The notes: generated by a model not told the origin, from the letters alone. Counted from the first letter of the stretch, positions 17,569 to 26,928 are shown. The stretch: DNA of 64,000 nt from Lysinibacillus sp. BPa_S21 (GCF_023337795.1 NZ_JALIRS010000002.1:496001-560000); one strand, 5' to 3'. Numbers and translations are program-made.

Positions 17569-19045
17569 TTTGGCAGGGGCATTAGAAAAAGAATTTGGTG
17601 CACATGCCCTCGCTATTGCGCGAACTGTCTCACAGCTTACCGATGTTCAAAATAATGTAGGCAAACCATCGGGATTTGAAATTATTCAACCTATTGCAGA
17701 GCGCATTCGTTTATCAACAGATGTCGATTATATAGTCATTATTGATATGAATCGAATTCGTTATTCTCATCCATCTGAAAGTAAGCTTGGCACAGTGTTT
17801 GAAGGTGGAGACGAAATTGAAGCTTTTTCACAGCACGAATACATATCGAAAGCACATGGCGTTCTTGGCTATTCCATACGAGCGTTTGCACCTATTATGA
17901 ATGAAGAAGGGACAAAGCAAGTTGGCGTCATAACTGTTGGACTACTTGCACCAAAGTGGTACAACCTTCTAGGCGAATATCAATTCGATATATTAATATC
18001 TCTTTTTTCGGGTTTAGCCATTGGATTAGGTGGTTCCATTTTAGTTGCTAATCACTTAAAACGGCAGACATTTAACTTGGAACCATTTGAGATAGCACGA
18101 TTGTTGGAAGAACGCTCAGGCATTATCCAGGCGATGGACATTGGAATATTAGCTACAGATGAAAGTGGAAATGTTTCATTCATTAATCGACTAGCAAGGC
18201 AGTATACTCATTTCTTCGGACAAAAGATTACACGAAAAACTTTGTTTAAAGGGACTTGGCTTGCAGAGGATACCCTGCAACAGCATGAAGTATATCGACC
18301 ACTTTTGTTGTTTGAGCAAATGTACTTAGTACGCACCTTCCCGATTCGCATAATGGAGCAAAATGCTGGCTACCTTATTATGCTAACCGATCGGAAAGAA
18401 GCTAATATGTTAGCCGAAGAATTAACAGGCATTAAAATACTCGTAGATTCCTTACGTGCACAGCAACACGAATATATGAACCGTCTACATAGCATTGCAG
18501 GACTTATTCAGTTGGAGCGTAATGATGACGCCTTGAGTCTTATAATTGATGAGATAACTGTTGAGGAAGAAATTATTCAAAGCTTACATGACAAAATTCA
18601 TGATTATTCAATTCAAGGATTATTGCTTGGTAAATTTTCTCGAGCAAAGGAGCTCGGAGTAGAGCTAACGATTGACGAGGACTCGAACTTAATCGATTTT
18701 AAGAGTGGTTTTTCAAGTGGCGATATAGTAACCATTATCGGTAATTTATTGGACAACGCTATGGAGGCATGTTTCGAATGTGTTCATAAAGATGTTCACT
18801 TAACTATAATCGGCAATAACCATCATTTATTTATTGAAGTACAGGATAGTGGTAAAGGGATTGATGGGATGCCACAGCGAATTTTCGATTATGGTTTTAG
18901 TACGAAACAAAAAGAAGGTCATGGGATCGGTCTTGCCCTTGTTAAACAGCTTGTAGAGTCAAATAACGGAGTTATTCAAGTAGAATCAACAGTTGATATT
19001 GGGACAATTATTACAATAGAAGTAGGGGTGACTGGAGAACAATGA
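17474..19045 (+). CDS. dctS: sensor histidine kinase, DctS/CitA type
   Basis: A 523-residue membrane kinase of the carboxylate-sensing family. Membrane helix about 9-29; extracytoplasmic sensor domain about 35-165; second helix about 170-190; PAS domain about 210-310 (MDIGILATDESGNVSFINRL). The phospho-acceptor region is QQHEYMNRLHSIAGLIQLE. ATPase boxes are IIGNLLDNAMEAC (N), VQDSGKGID (G1) and GHGIGLALVKQLVESNNG (G2). It overlaps dctR by 4 nt. The ATG has a poor ribosome site; the frame is open further upstream without a canonical start. The adjacent TRAP genes point to a C4-dicarboxylate or similar ligand (inference). Confidence 0.88.
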   Translation: MKNISLRLKMFIFSFIIVIFSIATSGAIMIHNLAGALEKEFGAHALAIARTVSQLTDVQNNVGKPSGFEIIQPIAERIRLSTDVDYIVIIDMNRIRYSHPSESKLGTVFEGGDEIEAFSQHEYISKAHGVLGYSIRAFAPIMNEEGTKQVGVITVGLLAPKWYNLLGEYQFDILISLFSGLAIGLGGSILVANHLKRQTFNLEPFEIARLLEERSGIIQAMDIGILATDESGNVSFINRLARQYTHFFGQKITRKTLFKGTWLAEDTLQQHEVYRPLLLFEQMYLVRTFPIRIMEQNAGYLIMLTDRKEANMLAEELTGIKILVDSLRAQQHEYMNRLHSIAGLIQLERNDDALSLIIDEITVEEEIIQSLHDKIHDYSIQGLLLGKFSRAKELGVELTIDEDSNLIDFKSGFSSGDIVTIIGNLLDNAMEACFECVHKDVHLTIIGNNHHLFIEVQDSGKGIDGMPQRIFDYGFSTKQKEGHGIGLALVKQLVESNNGVIQVESTVDIGTIITIEVGVTGEQ

Positions 19046-19710
19046 GTAATCTTTCAGTTTTTATCGTAGAGGATGATCCAATGGTACTTGAAGTAAATAA
19101 AGGTTTTTTAAATAAATTGAATGGTTTTCAGCTAGTAGGTGAATCCGTTAACGGACGTGATGCTTATAAGAAAATTAAAAACAAAAAACCCAATCTGATT
19201 TTACTTGATATGTTTTTACCTGATATGACCGGAATGGAATTATTCTTAAAGCTTCGAGCAGACCGTATTCCTTCAGATATTATCATGATTACAGCGGCAA
19301 AAGATGCACCAACCGTACAGGAGGCACTTCGACTTGGAGCAATCGATTATCTTATAAAGCCATTTCGCTTTGAACGCTTCGAAAAGGCTTTACAGCAATA
19401 TAAAAACTCAACAAAGAAGCTACCAAATTCAGAAGCTTTTAGGCAAGAGGACATCGATAAGTGGCTTGGCATTCAACACGAATCAACAGAACTTCCAAAA
19501 GGACTTAACACGATAACTATGCAACAAATTCTTACATATTTAACAGCCCATCAAGCATCTATTACATCAGAGCAACTTGCACAAAATGTTGGAATGGCAA
19601 GAGTAACTGTAAGGAAATATTTAGACTTTTTAGCTACTAAAGGAACTGTCAAAATCGAATTACAATATGGGACAGTTGGTCGTCCAACTAAATACTATTC
19701 TATTAAATAA
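19042..19710 (+). CDS. dctR: response regulator, DctR/CitB type
   Basis: A 222-residue transcription factor. Receiver domain at residues 1-120 with the acidic pocket (VEDDP), phospho-aspartate in LILLDMFLPDMTG, conserved Thr in MITAAKD and Lys in YLIKPFRF. The C-terminus (about 160-222) is a winged helix: SEQLAQNVGMARVTVRKYLDFL and the wing GTVGRPTKYYSIK. This layout is that of CitB/DcuR/DctR regulators. It is translated with dctS (ATGA overlap). Its likely targets are the TRAP operon downstream and perhaps the OFA transporter; no binding site could be proven. Confidence 0.9.
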   Translation: MSNLSVFIVEDDPMVLEVNKGFLNKLNGFQLVGESVNGRDAYKKIKNKKPNLILLDMFLPDMTGMELFLKLRADRIPSDIIMITAAKDAPTVQEALRLGAIDYLIKPFRFERFEKALQQYKNSTKKLPNSEAFRQEDIDKWLGIQHESTELPKGLNTITMQQILTYLTAHQASITSEQLAQNVGMARVTVRKYLDFLATKGTVKIELQYGTVGRPTKYYSIK

Positions 19711-19763
19711 AATGCAGCTGTACCCAAACAGATAAGTTAAACTTCCCTAAATTAAATATCAAG

Positions 19764-19839
19764 AATCTGCCTCCTTTAAAGATACTAATGGCTTGAAAGC
19801 TTATTCAAAACTTCTTTAAAGGAATAGGGCAGATTTTTT
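19764..19839 (+). terminator. terminator after dctSR
   Basis: AATCTGCCTCCTTTAAAG pairs with CTTTAAAGGA...GGCAGATT, followed by six T. It separates the regulators from the binding-protein genes. Confidence 0.8.
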
Positions 19840-19865
19840 CTTTTATTTCATCATCTGCTAGTATC

Positions 19866-19903
19866 AATTGGAACGGAAATCATTCCGTTGTTATGCTGAT
19901 ATG
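19866..19903 (+). repeat. family-1 repeat remnant
   Basis: TTGGAACGGAAATCATTCCG followed by TTGTTATGCTGAT resembles the right-hand tip of the family-1 elements (GGAACGGAAATCAAC...CGTTATGGTGAT). Only this end is present. Confidence 0.45.
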
Positions 19904-20074
19904 CCCTCTATTTTATCCCCTATATTACTCCGCCATCTGTTTTGCAACAGTTTATTGAAATAATAAATTGTTATATACCACAAATACCAAAATGTCCATT
20001 AAAACCAAAATATTGTTTATTTATTCAGATGAATTACAATGATAAGCGTTCATATCTTATAAGGTCAGGAGTGA

Positions 20075-21124
20075 ATTTGTATAGGAAGTAATCGTTTCAA
20101 GCTCAATTTTGTTAGCGCTCTCATTTTCCTAACAATTCTGTTAGCTTCATGCCAAGAACAGGTTTACCCTACCGACAATGAGCAGCTAAGTCACGAGGAA
20201 CAAATCGTTATTCGTTTTTCACACGTAGTTGGTGAAAATACACCTAAAGGAATGGCAGCTGTAAAATTTGCAGAGCTAATTAAAGAACGGAGTCGTGGGT
20301 ACGTCGAAATTCAGGTGTTTCCAAATGGTGTTCTTTATAAAGATGGTGAAGAAATGGATGCACTGTTACGTGGTGATACCCAAATGATTGCACCTGCTAT
20401 TTCAAAAATTACAACGCTTGTACCAGAATGGTCAGTCATGGATTTACCGTATGCATTTAAAAACGCAGACGAAGTTCATACATATGTCGAAAGTGAGATT
20501 GGTCAATCTTTAATGACAAAGTTAAATGCACACAATTTGTATTCTATGGGCATATGGGATAGTGGATTTAAACAGCTTAGCAACAATATCCACCCTATTG
20601 AAAATGTCCGCGACTTGAATGGCTTACGCATGCGGATTATGCCAAGTGATATTTTAGCAAAACAATTCTCTAGCGTTGGAGCCATCCCAAAACGCATTGA
20701 TTTCAATACAGTTTTCAATCAGCTACAAAAAGGCAAAATAGATGGTCAGGAAAACACGCTCACTAATATTACAAGCAAAAATTTATACTCTTTACAAGAC
20801 TACTTAACGATAAGTAATCATGGCTATCTCGGTTATTTACCACTGATGAACCACGAATTTTGGAACTCTCTACCAAAGGATGTGCAAATTCTACTCATCG
20901 AAACACTTGAGGAAGTGCAGGAGTGGGAATGGCAGCTTGCAGAAGAATTAACGGCACAGTGGCTAAAAGAAATGGAAGCTTGCAATTGTATTAAAATCCA
21001 CTACTTATCTGATGAAGATATTGAGAAATGGGCGTCTGCCTTTGATCCCGTCTATGACTATTACACAGACAGTTTCGGGGAAAAATATATACAGGCACTT
21101 CCTAAATATCAAACACATCATTAA
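20075..21124 (+). CDS. DctB-like TRAP solute-binding lipoprotein, start uncertain
   Basis: A TRAP (DctP-family) substrate-binding protein of about 345 residues. In frame upstream of the first ATG (20252) the sequence encodes a lipoprotein signal, FKLNFVSALIFLTILLASC, with lipobox LLASC. Mature-part marks are SHVVGENTPKG, MRIMPSDIL and QLQKGKIDGQENTLTN. No ATG, GTG or TTG occurs in frame between the stop at 20072 and the signal peptide. A TTG at 20077 has an ideal AGGAG site but is in another frame, suggesting one extra base near 20083-20088 or initiation at ATT/ATA. Since a second binding protein stands with dctQM, this one may be a co-sensor like B. subtilis DctB (inference). Confidence 0.7.
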   Translation: MCIGSNRFKLNFVSALIFLTILLASCQEQVYPTDNEQLSHEEQIVIRFSHVVGENTPKGMAAVKFAELIKERSRGYVEIQVFPNGVLYKDGEEMDALLRGDTQMIAPAISKITTLVPEWSVMDLPYAFKNADEVHTYVESEIGQSLMTKLNAHNLYSMGIWDSGFKQLSNNIHPIENVRDLNGLRMRIMPSDILAKQFSSVGAIPKRIDFNTVFNQLQKGKIDGQENTLTNITSKNLYSLQDYLTISNHGYLGYLPLMNHEFWNSLPKDVQILLIETLEEVQEWEWQLAEELTAQWLKEMEACNCIKIHYLSDEDIEKWASAFDPVYDYYTDSFGEKYIQALPKYQTHH

Positions 21125-21181
21125 CTTGGGTTCAAAAGGTTGTCCTTTTAACTATAATTAAACTTTTTAGGGGGATATGTA

Positions 21182-22225
21182 ATGAAAAAATGGCTTTTTA
21201 TGTCACTTATGGCTGTTCTTGTTCTCGCACTTGCAGCTTGTAGTGGCGACAAAAAAGGGAACGCTTCTGCTCCAGTAGAAGGTGACGGTGGATATACAAA
21301 AGAAAAACCTCTTATCATTAAATTTTCACATGTAACATCTATTGATAGTGTTAAAGGAAAAGCTGCAGATGCTTTCGCTAAATTAGTAGATGAAAAGACA
21401 GAGGGTAAAGTTAAAGTTGAGGTGTATCCTTCATCACAATTATATGGGGATAATGACGAGCTAGATGCACTAGTATCTGGGAATGTTCATATGATCGCCC
21501 CTTCGGTAACAAAAATGGTGAAAATCGATCCACGTTGGCAATATGTTGATATGCCTTATCTTTTTGAAAGCGACGAACATGTACGTAAATTCTTTAAATC
21601 TGACGTTGCTAAATTAATTCTGGAATCTGATCAGTTAGCAGCTAATGATATTAAAGGCTTAGTGTTCTGGGAAAATGGCTTTAAACATTTCTCAAACAAT
21701 AAGCATCCACTTGTAAATGTTGAAGATTTTAAAGGTTTAAAATTCCGTGCTCAAGCTGGTAAAGTGCTAGAAGCACAATTCAAAGCTTTAAATGCTGGTT
21801 CTGCAACAATCGCGTTCGGCGAAACATACGCTGCTCTACAACAAGGGACAGTTGATGGACAAGAAAATACATTCAATAACTTTGATACTCAAAAATATCA
21901 AGAAGTCCAAAAGTACTTCTCAGTATCTCAACATGGTCGCCTTGACTACGCAATCTTTGTTAACAAATCTTTCTGGGACAAAATCCCTGCAGATTTATTA
22001 AAAGCAGTTGAAGAGTCCTTAGATGAGGCAACAAAATTAGCTTGGGATTTAGCCGCTGAAGAAAATGCCAAATCATTTGAGAACATTAAAAACTCTGGTA
22101 TTGAAGTAATTGAGTTAGATGACGCTCAAAAAGAAGCAATTAAAACAAAACTTGAACCAGTTTATGAAGAGTTCAGTGATTCTATTACAGAAGAATTAAT
22201 CAATGGTATCCGAGATTTAAAATAA
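21182..22225 (+). CDS. dctP: TRAP transporter solute-binding lipoprotein DctP
   Basis: A 347-residue extracytoplasmic binding protein. Signal peptide with lipobox LALAACSG, so it is probably anchored at the membrane through Cys20. Marks are SHVTSIDSVKGKAADAF, the conserved arginine in LKFRAQAGKVL and the LQQGTVDGQENTFNNF stretch that lines the carboxylate site in DctP proteins. A strong GGGGG site precedes the ATG. It is followed by a hairpin and then dctQ and dctM, forming a complete TRAP system. Substrate is a small organic acid by family; the residue set does not fix which. Confidence 0.92.
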   Translation: MKKWLFMSLMAVLVLALAACSGDKKGNASAPVEGDGGYTKEKPLIIKFSHVTSIDSVKGKAADAFAKLVDEKTEGKVKVEVYPSSQLYGDNDELDALVSGNVHMIAPSVTKMVKIDPRWQYVDMPYLFESDEHVRKFFKSDVAKLILESDQLAANDIKGLVFWENGFKHFSNNKHPLVNVEDFKGLKFRAQAGKVLEAQFKALNAGSATIAFGETYAALQQGTVDGQENTFNNFDTQKYQEVQKYFSVSQHGRLDYAIFVNKSFWDKIPADLLKAVEESLDEATKLAWDLAAEENAKSFENIKNSGIEVIELDDAQKEAIKTKLEPVYEEFSDSITEELINGIRDLK

Positions 22226-22259
22226 ATTTTTTAAATAGTAAGAATTGAATAACTCAAAC

Positions 22260-22325
22260 AAAAAGAATCTGCTCATTCCTATGGGTATGCCGCAAGCTCC
22301 CTCAGAATTCTCGCAGATTCTTTTT
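22260..22325 (+). terminator. intra-operon hairpin between dctP and dctQ
   Basis: AAAAAGAATCTGC pairs perfectly with GCAGATTCTTTTT over a 40-nt loop, ending in a T run. It probably acts as a partial terminator or 3' stabiliser that lets the binding protein outnumber the membrane subunits. Confidence 0.7.
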
Positions 22326-22462
22326 AATAAAAATACGTAAATTACTTACATTGAACATTGAACCTGTACAAATGGGTGCTTGGATGCACTTTAAAATTCA
22401 TCTGCACTTATAGTAGAAAATCGTACCCTTTTGTACATGCATCAAATGAAGGAGGCAAAAGA

Positions 22463-22960
22463 ATGAAAGCCTTGCATAAAGTATGGGGCTACTTAGAAGA
22501 GATTCTTGCGGGAACTTTTTTTGTAGCAGGTGTTTCTCTTATTTTTTACGGCGTCATCATGCGTTACATTTTTAATGAACCACAGGCATGGGTAGAAGAA
22601 TTAGCACGTTATTCTATAATTTGGGGTACATTTTTTGGATTTGGCTTAGCCCTTCGTCACAATCAACATATTCAAGTAGATATTTTATATGATAAATTAA
22701 AACCTTCAATGAAACGTGTATTAGATTTAGTAGCCACAGGACTAAGTATTGTTTTTTGTTTAATTTATACGTATTACGGCTTTATCTTAGTGGAAAATCG
22801 TTATACATCAGGCATGATATCACTTGATATTGGAATACCCATGTGGATCGTTTACTTAGTTCTACCTATTTCAGGGGCTTTATTTTTACTAAGATTCGTA
22901 GAAAGATTAGTCAATATTCTACGAGGAAAGGACGAAGAATATGCTAATCCTCTTACTTAG
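22463..22960 (+). CDS. dctQ: TRAP transporter small permease DctQ
   Basis: A 165-residue, four-helix membrane subunit. The start MKALHKVWGYLEEILAG follows GGAGG at 7 nt; longer readings upstream lack a ribosome site. Typical marks are YIFNEPQAWVEELARYSIIWGTFFGFGLALRHNQHI, in which the E-E-L-A-R segment and the conserved histidines are DctQ signatures (seen at residues about 40-75). The 3' end overlaps dctM by 20 nt, so the two are translationally coupled. Confidence 0.9.
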   Translation: MKALHKVWGYLEEILAGTFFVAGVSLIFYGVIMRYIFNEPQAWVEELARYSIIWGTFFGFGLALRHNQHIQVDILYDKLKPSMKRVLDLVATGLSIVFCLIYTYYGFILVENRYTSGMISLDIGIPMWIVYLVLPISGALFLLRFVERLVNILRGKDEEYANPLT

Positions 22961-24209
22961 TTTCTTTCTATTACTATTCTTACGAGTACCTGTTGCAATA
23001 AGTTTGGCACTATCGACAATCCTTGTGTTTTTCCAAATCGATTTCAATATGAATATGATTCCTCAACGTATTTTTACGGCTCTCGACTCTTTCCCGATGA
23101 TGGCGATTCCAGGATTCGTCCTTGCAGGGGTACTAATGGCGCGTGGTGGGATTTCTAAATATTTGATTGAAGCGTTACGTTCATGGATCGGACATCTTCC
23201 AGGAGGACTTGCGGTTGTGACAATCATTGCCTGTGCCATTTTCGCAGCGATTTCTGGTTCTTCACCTGCAACTGCTGCAGCGATTGGTTCTATCATGATC
23301 CCTGCTATGATTTCTGCTGGCTATAAAAAACGTTATTCGATGGGACTTGTTGCTGCTGGTGGTACACTAGGGATATTAATTCCACCGAGTGTTCCGTTAA
23401 TTATTTACGGTATTACCTCAGAGCAATCCATTGGTAAATTATTTATTGCTGGTATCATTCCAGGACTAGCATTAACAGGGATTTTAATTGTTGCAGCAAT
23501 TGTTTACGCTAAACGCAATGGCTTTAAAGGAGATAAGCCAGCTAGTTGGAGTGAACGTGGTCGTAAATCGTTAAAAGCTATTTGGGGCGCTTTTTTACCA
23601 TTCTTAATTTTAGGAACCATCTATTCAGGCGTTGTTACACCAACGGAATCAGCAGTTATTGCCGTATTCTACGGTTTAATCGTTTCACTTTTCATCTATC
23701 GTGAAATGAAGTTAAAAGACTTCCGTGAAGTTTTAGTAGAATCTATTAACATTACAGCGATGATATTCTTAATCATCGGTGCCGCTTCCCTGTTTGGACT
23801 ATACTTAACGAATGCACAAGTACCACAACAAGTTGGTGCCTGGATTGCAGAAAGCGATTTAAACAAGTGGATCTTCATGATTATCGTTAATATTCTATTC
23901 TTTTTCATGGGTATGTTCTTAGAAGCTGTATCAATTATATTAATTACCTTACCTATCCTTTTACCAATACTTGCACATTTCGATATCAACCTACTTCACT
24001 TTGCGATTATTATGACGATTAACATGGAGCTTGGCATGATTACACCACCTGTTGGACTAAACCTCTTTGTTGTAAGTGGGATTGCCAAAGAGAAGCTAGG
24101 AGAAGTTGTGAAAGGTGTAATTCCGTTTATCGTATTAATGATTATCTTTTTAGCAATCGTTGTTTTAATACCTCAATTATCACTCTGGTTACCAGAACAC
24201 ATGAAGTAA
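22941..24209 (+). CDS. dctM: TRAP transporter large permease DctM
   Basis: A 422-residue polytopic protein that carries the substrate path and sodium coupling. Marks of DctM: PVAISLALSTILVFF at the start, AISGSSPATAAAIGSIMIPAM, GGTLGILIPPSVPLIIYG, and near the end MELGMITPPVGLNLFVVSGIA. The two related halves each hold a helical hairpin rich in Gly, Ser and Pro. Start overlaps dctQ. The downstream MFS gene begins 10 bp after the stop and is probably in the same transcript. Confidence 0.93.
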   Translation: MLILLLSFFLLLFLRVPVAISLALSTILVFFQIDFNMNMIPQRIFTALDSFPMMAIPGFVLAGVLMARGGISKYLIEALRSWIGHLPGGLAVVTIIACAIFAAISGSSPATAAAIGSIMIPAMISAGYKKRYSMGLVAAGGTLGILIPPSVPLIIYGITSEQSIGKLFIAGIIPGLALTGILIVAAIVYAKRNGFKGDKPASWSERGRKSLKAIWGAFLPFLILGTIYSGVVTPTESAVIAVFYGLIVSLFIYREMKLKDFREVLVESINITAMIFLIIGAASLFGLYLTNAQVPQQVGAWIAESDLNKWIFMIIVNILFFFMGMFLEAVSIILITLPILLPILAHFDINLLHFAIIMTINMELGMITPPVGLNLFVVSGIAKEKLGEVVKGVIPFIVLMIIFLAIVVLIPQLSLWLPEHMK

Positions 24210-24219
24210 AGGATTATTT

Positions 24220-25416
24220 ATGGACTTTACAAAGGGCTATTCGATTAAAGACCGTCAATTTTGGATAATTGTCACTAGTCTAGGAGGAGCTTCGGTGTTT
24301 GTATTCGCAGCAATGTACTCGGTACAACCCCTACTCCCCTTCTTTACAGAGCACTTTCAAATCTCTGTTTCTTACGCAAGTCTGTCCATGTCCGTAACTA
24401 CTGTATCAGTAATCATTGGATTAATCGTTTTAGGATTTCTATCTGACCGACACGGAAGATTATTATTTATTCGTTTATCTGTTATTCTAACGATTATTCC
24501 GTTTCTATTTATGCCTTTAACAGATTCTTTTTATTTCATCATTTTTTTACGTTTTATCCAAGGTTTTGCAATAGCCGGTGTTCCCGCAGCAGCACTCGCC
24601 TATATTAGTGAAGAGGTCAATCACCAATCAATGGGTCTTGCTACTGCCCTTTATATTTCTTGTAATGCATTAGGTGGGACAATTGGACGGCTCATGATGG
24701 GCTATATAACAGAACAATTTTCTTGGGAAACAGCGTTTTTCTCATTAGCGCTATTCGGTTTTATTATTTTCATAATAGTTTGGCTTACCTTACCAAAATC
24801 TCGAAACTTTTCGAAGAGTAATCGTACGATCCATAACGATTTATACGGATTTTGGCTTCATTTAAAAAATCCAAATTTAATTATTCTTTTTGGACTAGGT
24901 ATTATTTTGCAGTTATCATTTACTGGCATGTGGTCATTTATTCCATACTATTTAACTGAACCTCCATTCTTACTTTCATTAAAAACGATATCGTTTATTT
25001 TTTTAGCGTATGGGTTAGGAATTATTGGTTCACCGATTGCTAATTCACTCGCGGGTAAAGTGGGGATAAATGTAATCCAAACATTTGGGGTGTTGTTATT
25101 AGTTAGTGGCATATTATTAACATTAAGTACGTCCCTTTTCATTATTATTGTCGGGCTTTGTATTGCATGCTTAGGCTTTTTTACCGCGCATGCTTTAACT
25201 TCTGCAACAGTTAGTCAAACAGCCAGCCATCAAAAGGGAAGTGCTTCCAGTTTGTATCTTGTATCCTATTATGTTGGGGTTGCTTCTGGAAGTACATTAC
25301 TCAGTCCGATATGGCCACTCTTCAAATGGCAGGGAATTGTCTTTATTACAGTTTTTCTTCCTATCGTGTATATAATTTTTTTACATTACACATTACGTAA
25401 GAAAGGTAGAAATTAG
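24220..25416 (+). CDS. MFS transporter (YnfM-like)
   Basis: A 398-residue, 12-helix major facilitator. The N-terminal segment AAMYSVQPLLPFFTEHF and FLSDRHGRLLFIR in loop 2-3 resemble the YnfM/YgaY group of efflux or metabolite exporters. Only 10 bp separate it from dctM and a clear terminator follows, so it is the last gene of the TRAP operon. Export of a metabolic product of the imported acid is one reading; the substrate is unknown. Confidence 0.8.
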   Translation: MDFTKGYSIKDRQFWIIVTSLGGASVFVFAAMYSVQPLLPFFTEHFQISVSYASLSMSVTTVSVIIGLIVLGFLSDRHGRLLFIRLSVILTIIPFLFMPLTDSFYFIIFLRFIQGFAIAGVPAAALAYISEEVNHQSMGLATALYISCNALGGTIGRLMMGYITEQFSWETAFFSLALFGFIIFIIVWLTLPKSRNFSKSNRTIHNDLYGFWLHLKNPNLIILFGLGIILQLSFTGMWSFIPYYLTEPPFLLSLKTISFIFLAYGLGIIGSPIANSLAGKVGINVIQTFGVLLLVSGILLTLSTSLFIIIVGLCIACLGFFTAHALTSATVSQTASHQKGSASSLYLVSYYVGVASGSTLLSPIWPLFKWQGIVFITVFLPIVYIIFLHYTLRKKGRN

Positions 25417-25449
25417 AGATGCTCTGTAATCATTCGAGCATCTCTTTCC
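25415..25449 (+). terminator. terminator after TRAP-MFS operon
   Basis: AGAGATGCTC / GAGCATCTCT with an 11-nt loop and a T-rich tail. Confidence 0.85.
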
Positions 25450-25455
25450 TTTTCA

Positions 25456-26391
25456 TTAAAAATAAATAATAAATACAATGATGATTAGTGGAACTAGTGC
25501 AATAAATAAACCAATTGATGTATAATGTCTTTTTTCCTCACGCCCATAATAATAGTCAATGGCAATTTTGCTGATCATGGAGACAGCTAAAAATCCGACT
25601 ATTGCAGCTGTATATATAAACCACCCATATATATTAGCTAAAATTAAAGCCAATCCTTGTATAAACTTAGCAATATACGTTGTACTTTGATGGCCTGTAT
25701 TTATATACTTCGGATCCTCTGGAATGCTATACTTTTTCCGAATTGCTTTTTCTAAAAGCCAACCTAGAAAGAGAACAATTAATAAAAATGTAAGCATCTC
25801 ACCGAAACTAATATTTTTTTTATCTTTTTGCATAAGAGCAATAAATGACGACGCAGTATCGCCATCTTCCACTTTGTAAAAGAGATTTGTATGTCGATCG
25901 CTAAAAGCTAGCTGCTCATCGTTTAAGAACACTTTTAGCCGCACAACTTGCCCGTTGTCAAACTCCACCCATACATCACGAAATGCATAATAATCATTAT
26001 CCTTCTTCGATATTACTGCCTTTTGAAGTGCATTTGCAATGAGCGTTGTTTCCGACTCTTTTTTATAAGTTTGTTGCCCTAAGATCCACCCAGTTCTTCC
26101 AGCCTTAAAGGAATCTTCATCCCAATTATACGCACTCGTAAACTGTTTAACCTCATGTTGAGCTAGCTCAACAATCGTCGCATGCCTAGATGTATCTACT
26201 TGCTTCCACGGGCCAATTACCATCAAGAAGAGGATTGTCACGACTGCTCCAATGAAAATCGTTGGATATTGCCAACTACGAGGTTGTTTATCTTCCTGAG
26301 ATACATTTAGCAAAATACGGTCCTGCAATTGTTGTGAGAAACGCGGGGCTTCTCCAAGCTCTTTATCCAGTTTATCCTTAAAAGATGTCAT
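25456..26391 (-). CDS. probable membrane anti-sigma factor
   Basis: A 311-residue membrane protein whose gene overlaps the ECF sigma gene by 14 nt, the arrangement of a cognate anti-sigma factor. Residues 1-40 are cytoplasmic (MTSFKDKLDKELGEAPRFSQQ), then a helix about 43-61, an extracytoplasmic domain about 65-185, and three or more helices towards the C-terminus. The zinc-binding HxxxCxxC motif of many anti-sigmas is absent. Four or so membrane spans are unusual for this class. The signal is unknown; no homologue was recognised by name. Confidence 0.65.
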   Translation of the reverse strand: MTSFKDKLDKELGEAPRFSQQLQDRILLNVSQEDKQPRSWQYPTIFIGAVVTILFLMVIGPWKQVDTSRHATIVELAQHEVKQFTSAYNWDEDSFKAGRTGWILGQQTYKKESETTLIANALQKAVISKKDNDYYAFRDVWVEFDNGQVVRLKVFLNDEQLAFSDRHTNLFYKVEDGDTASSFIALMQKDKKNISFGEMLTFLLIVLFLGWLLEKAIRKKYSIPEDPKYINTGHQSTTYIAKFIQGLALILANIYGWFIYTAAIVGFLAVSMISKIAIDYYYGREEKRHYTSIGLFIALVPLIIIVFIIYF

Positions 26392-26899
26392 CTTCTAGCA
26401 CCTCCCAATGGCTTTTGTCCAGTTTTTCCTGCAAAATTTGTCTAGCTCTACGCAATCTTGTTTTCACTGTATTTTCTGTACATGCCAGAACCTCTGCTAT
26501 TTCTCGCACCTTTAATTCTTGGTAATAATAAAGAATGATGACTTCTCGATAGATGATTGGAAGCTCAAGCAAAGCTGCTGTTACAATTCTTCGCTCATCC
26601 TTTTCAAGTAAATTTGTTTCAGCCGATCGTTTACTGACTCCAATGTGCAGCTTTTTAAATAAAATATGACGCTTATTTTTCCAGCTTCGTAGATAGTCAT
26701 GACTTTTATGTACTGTTATTTTGACTAAATATGTTTTTAGTGAGGATCGTTGTTCAAAGTGCTCCTGTTGCCGATAATAAGCAAAAAATACATCTTGAAC
26801 AATTTCTTCTGCAATAGCCCAATCTTTAACATATAGATAAGCTACTCGAAGACAATATTCACCATGCTCTTCCATAACCCTTGCTAAATGCTCACTCAA
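26378..26899 (-). CDS. ECF-family RNA polymerase sigma factor
   Basis: A 173-residue alternative sigma factor. A TTG start (26899) is chosen because AGGAGGTG lies 5 nt before it; an ATG seven codons upstream would include that ribosome site. Region 2 is seen in AYLYVKDWAIAEEIVQDVFFAYYRQQ and region 4 in LPIIYREVIILYYYQELKVREIAEV followed by TENTVKTRLRRARQIL. No extra C-terminal domain. An ECF-type promoter just upstream (26929-26957) suggests self-activation. It is paired with a membrane protein that should hold it inactive until a signal. Confidence 0.88.
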   Translation of the reverse strand: MSEHLARVMEEHGEYCLRVAYLYVKDWAIAEEIVQDVFFAYYRQQEHFEQRSSLKTYLVKITVHKSHDYLRSWKNKRHILFKKLHIGVSKRSAETNLLEKDERRIVTAALLELPIIYREVIILYYYQELKVREIAEVLACTENTVKTRLRRARQILQEKLDKSHWEVLEDDIF

Positions 26900-26928
26900 A
26901 CAAACACCTCCTGTTCCCATTCACACTA

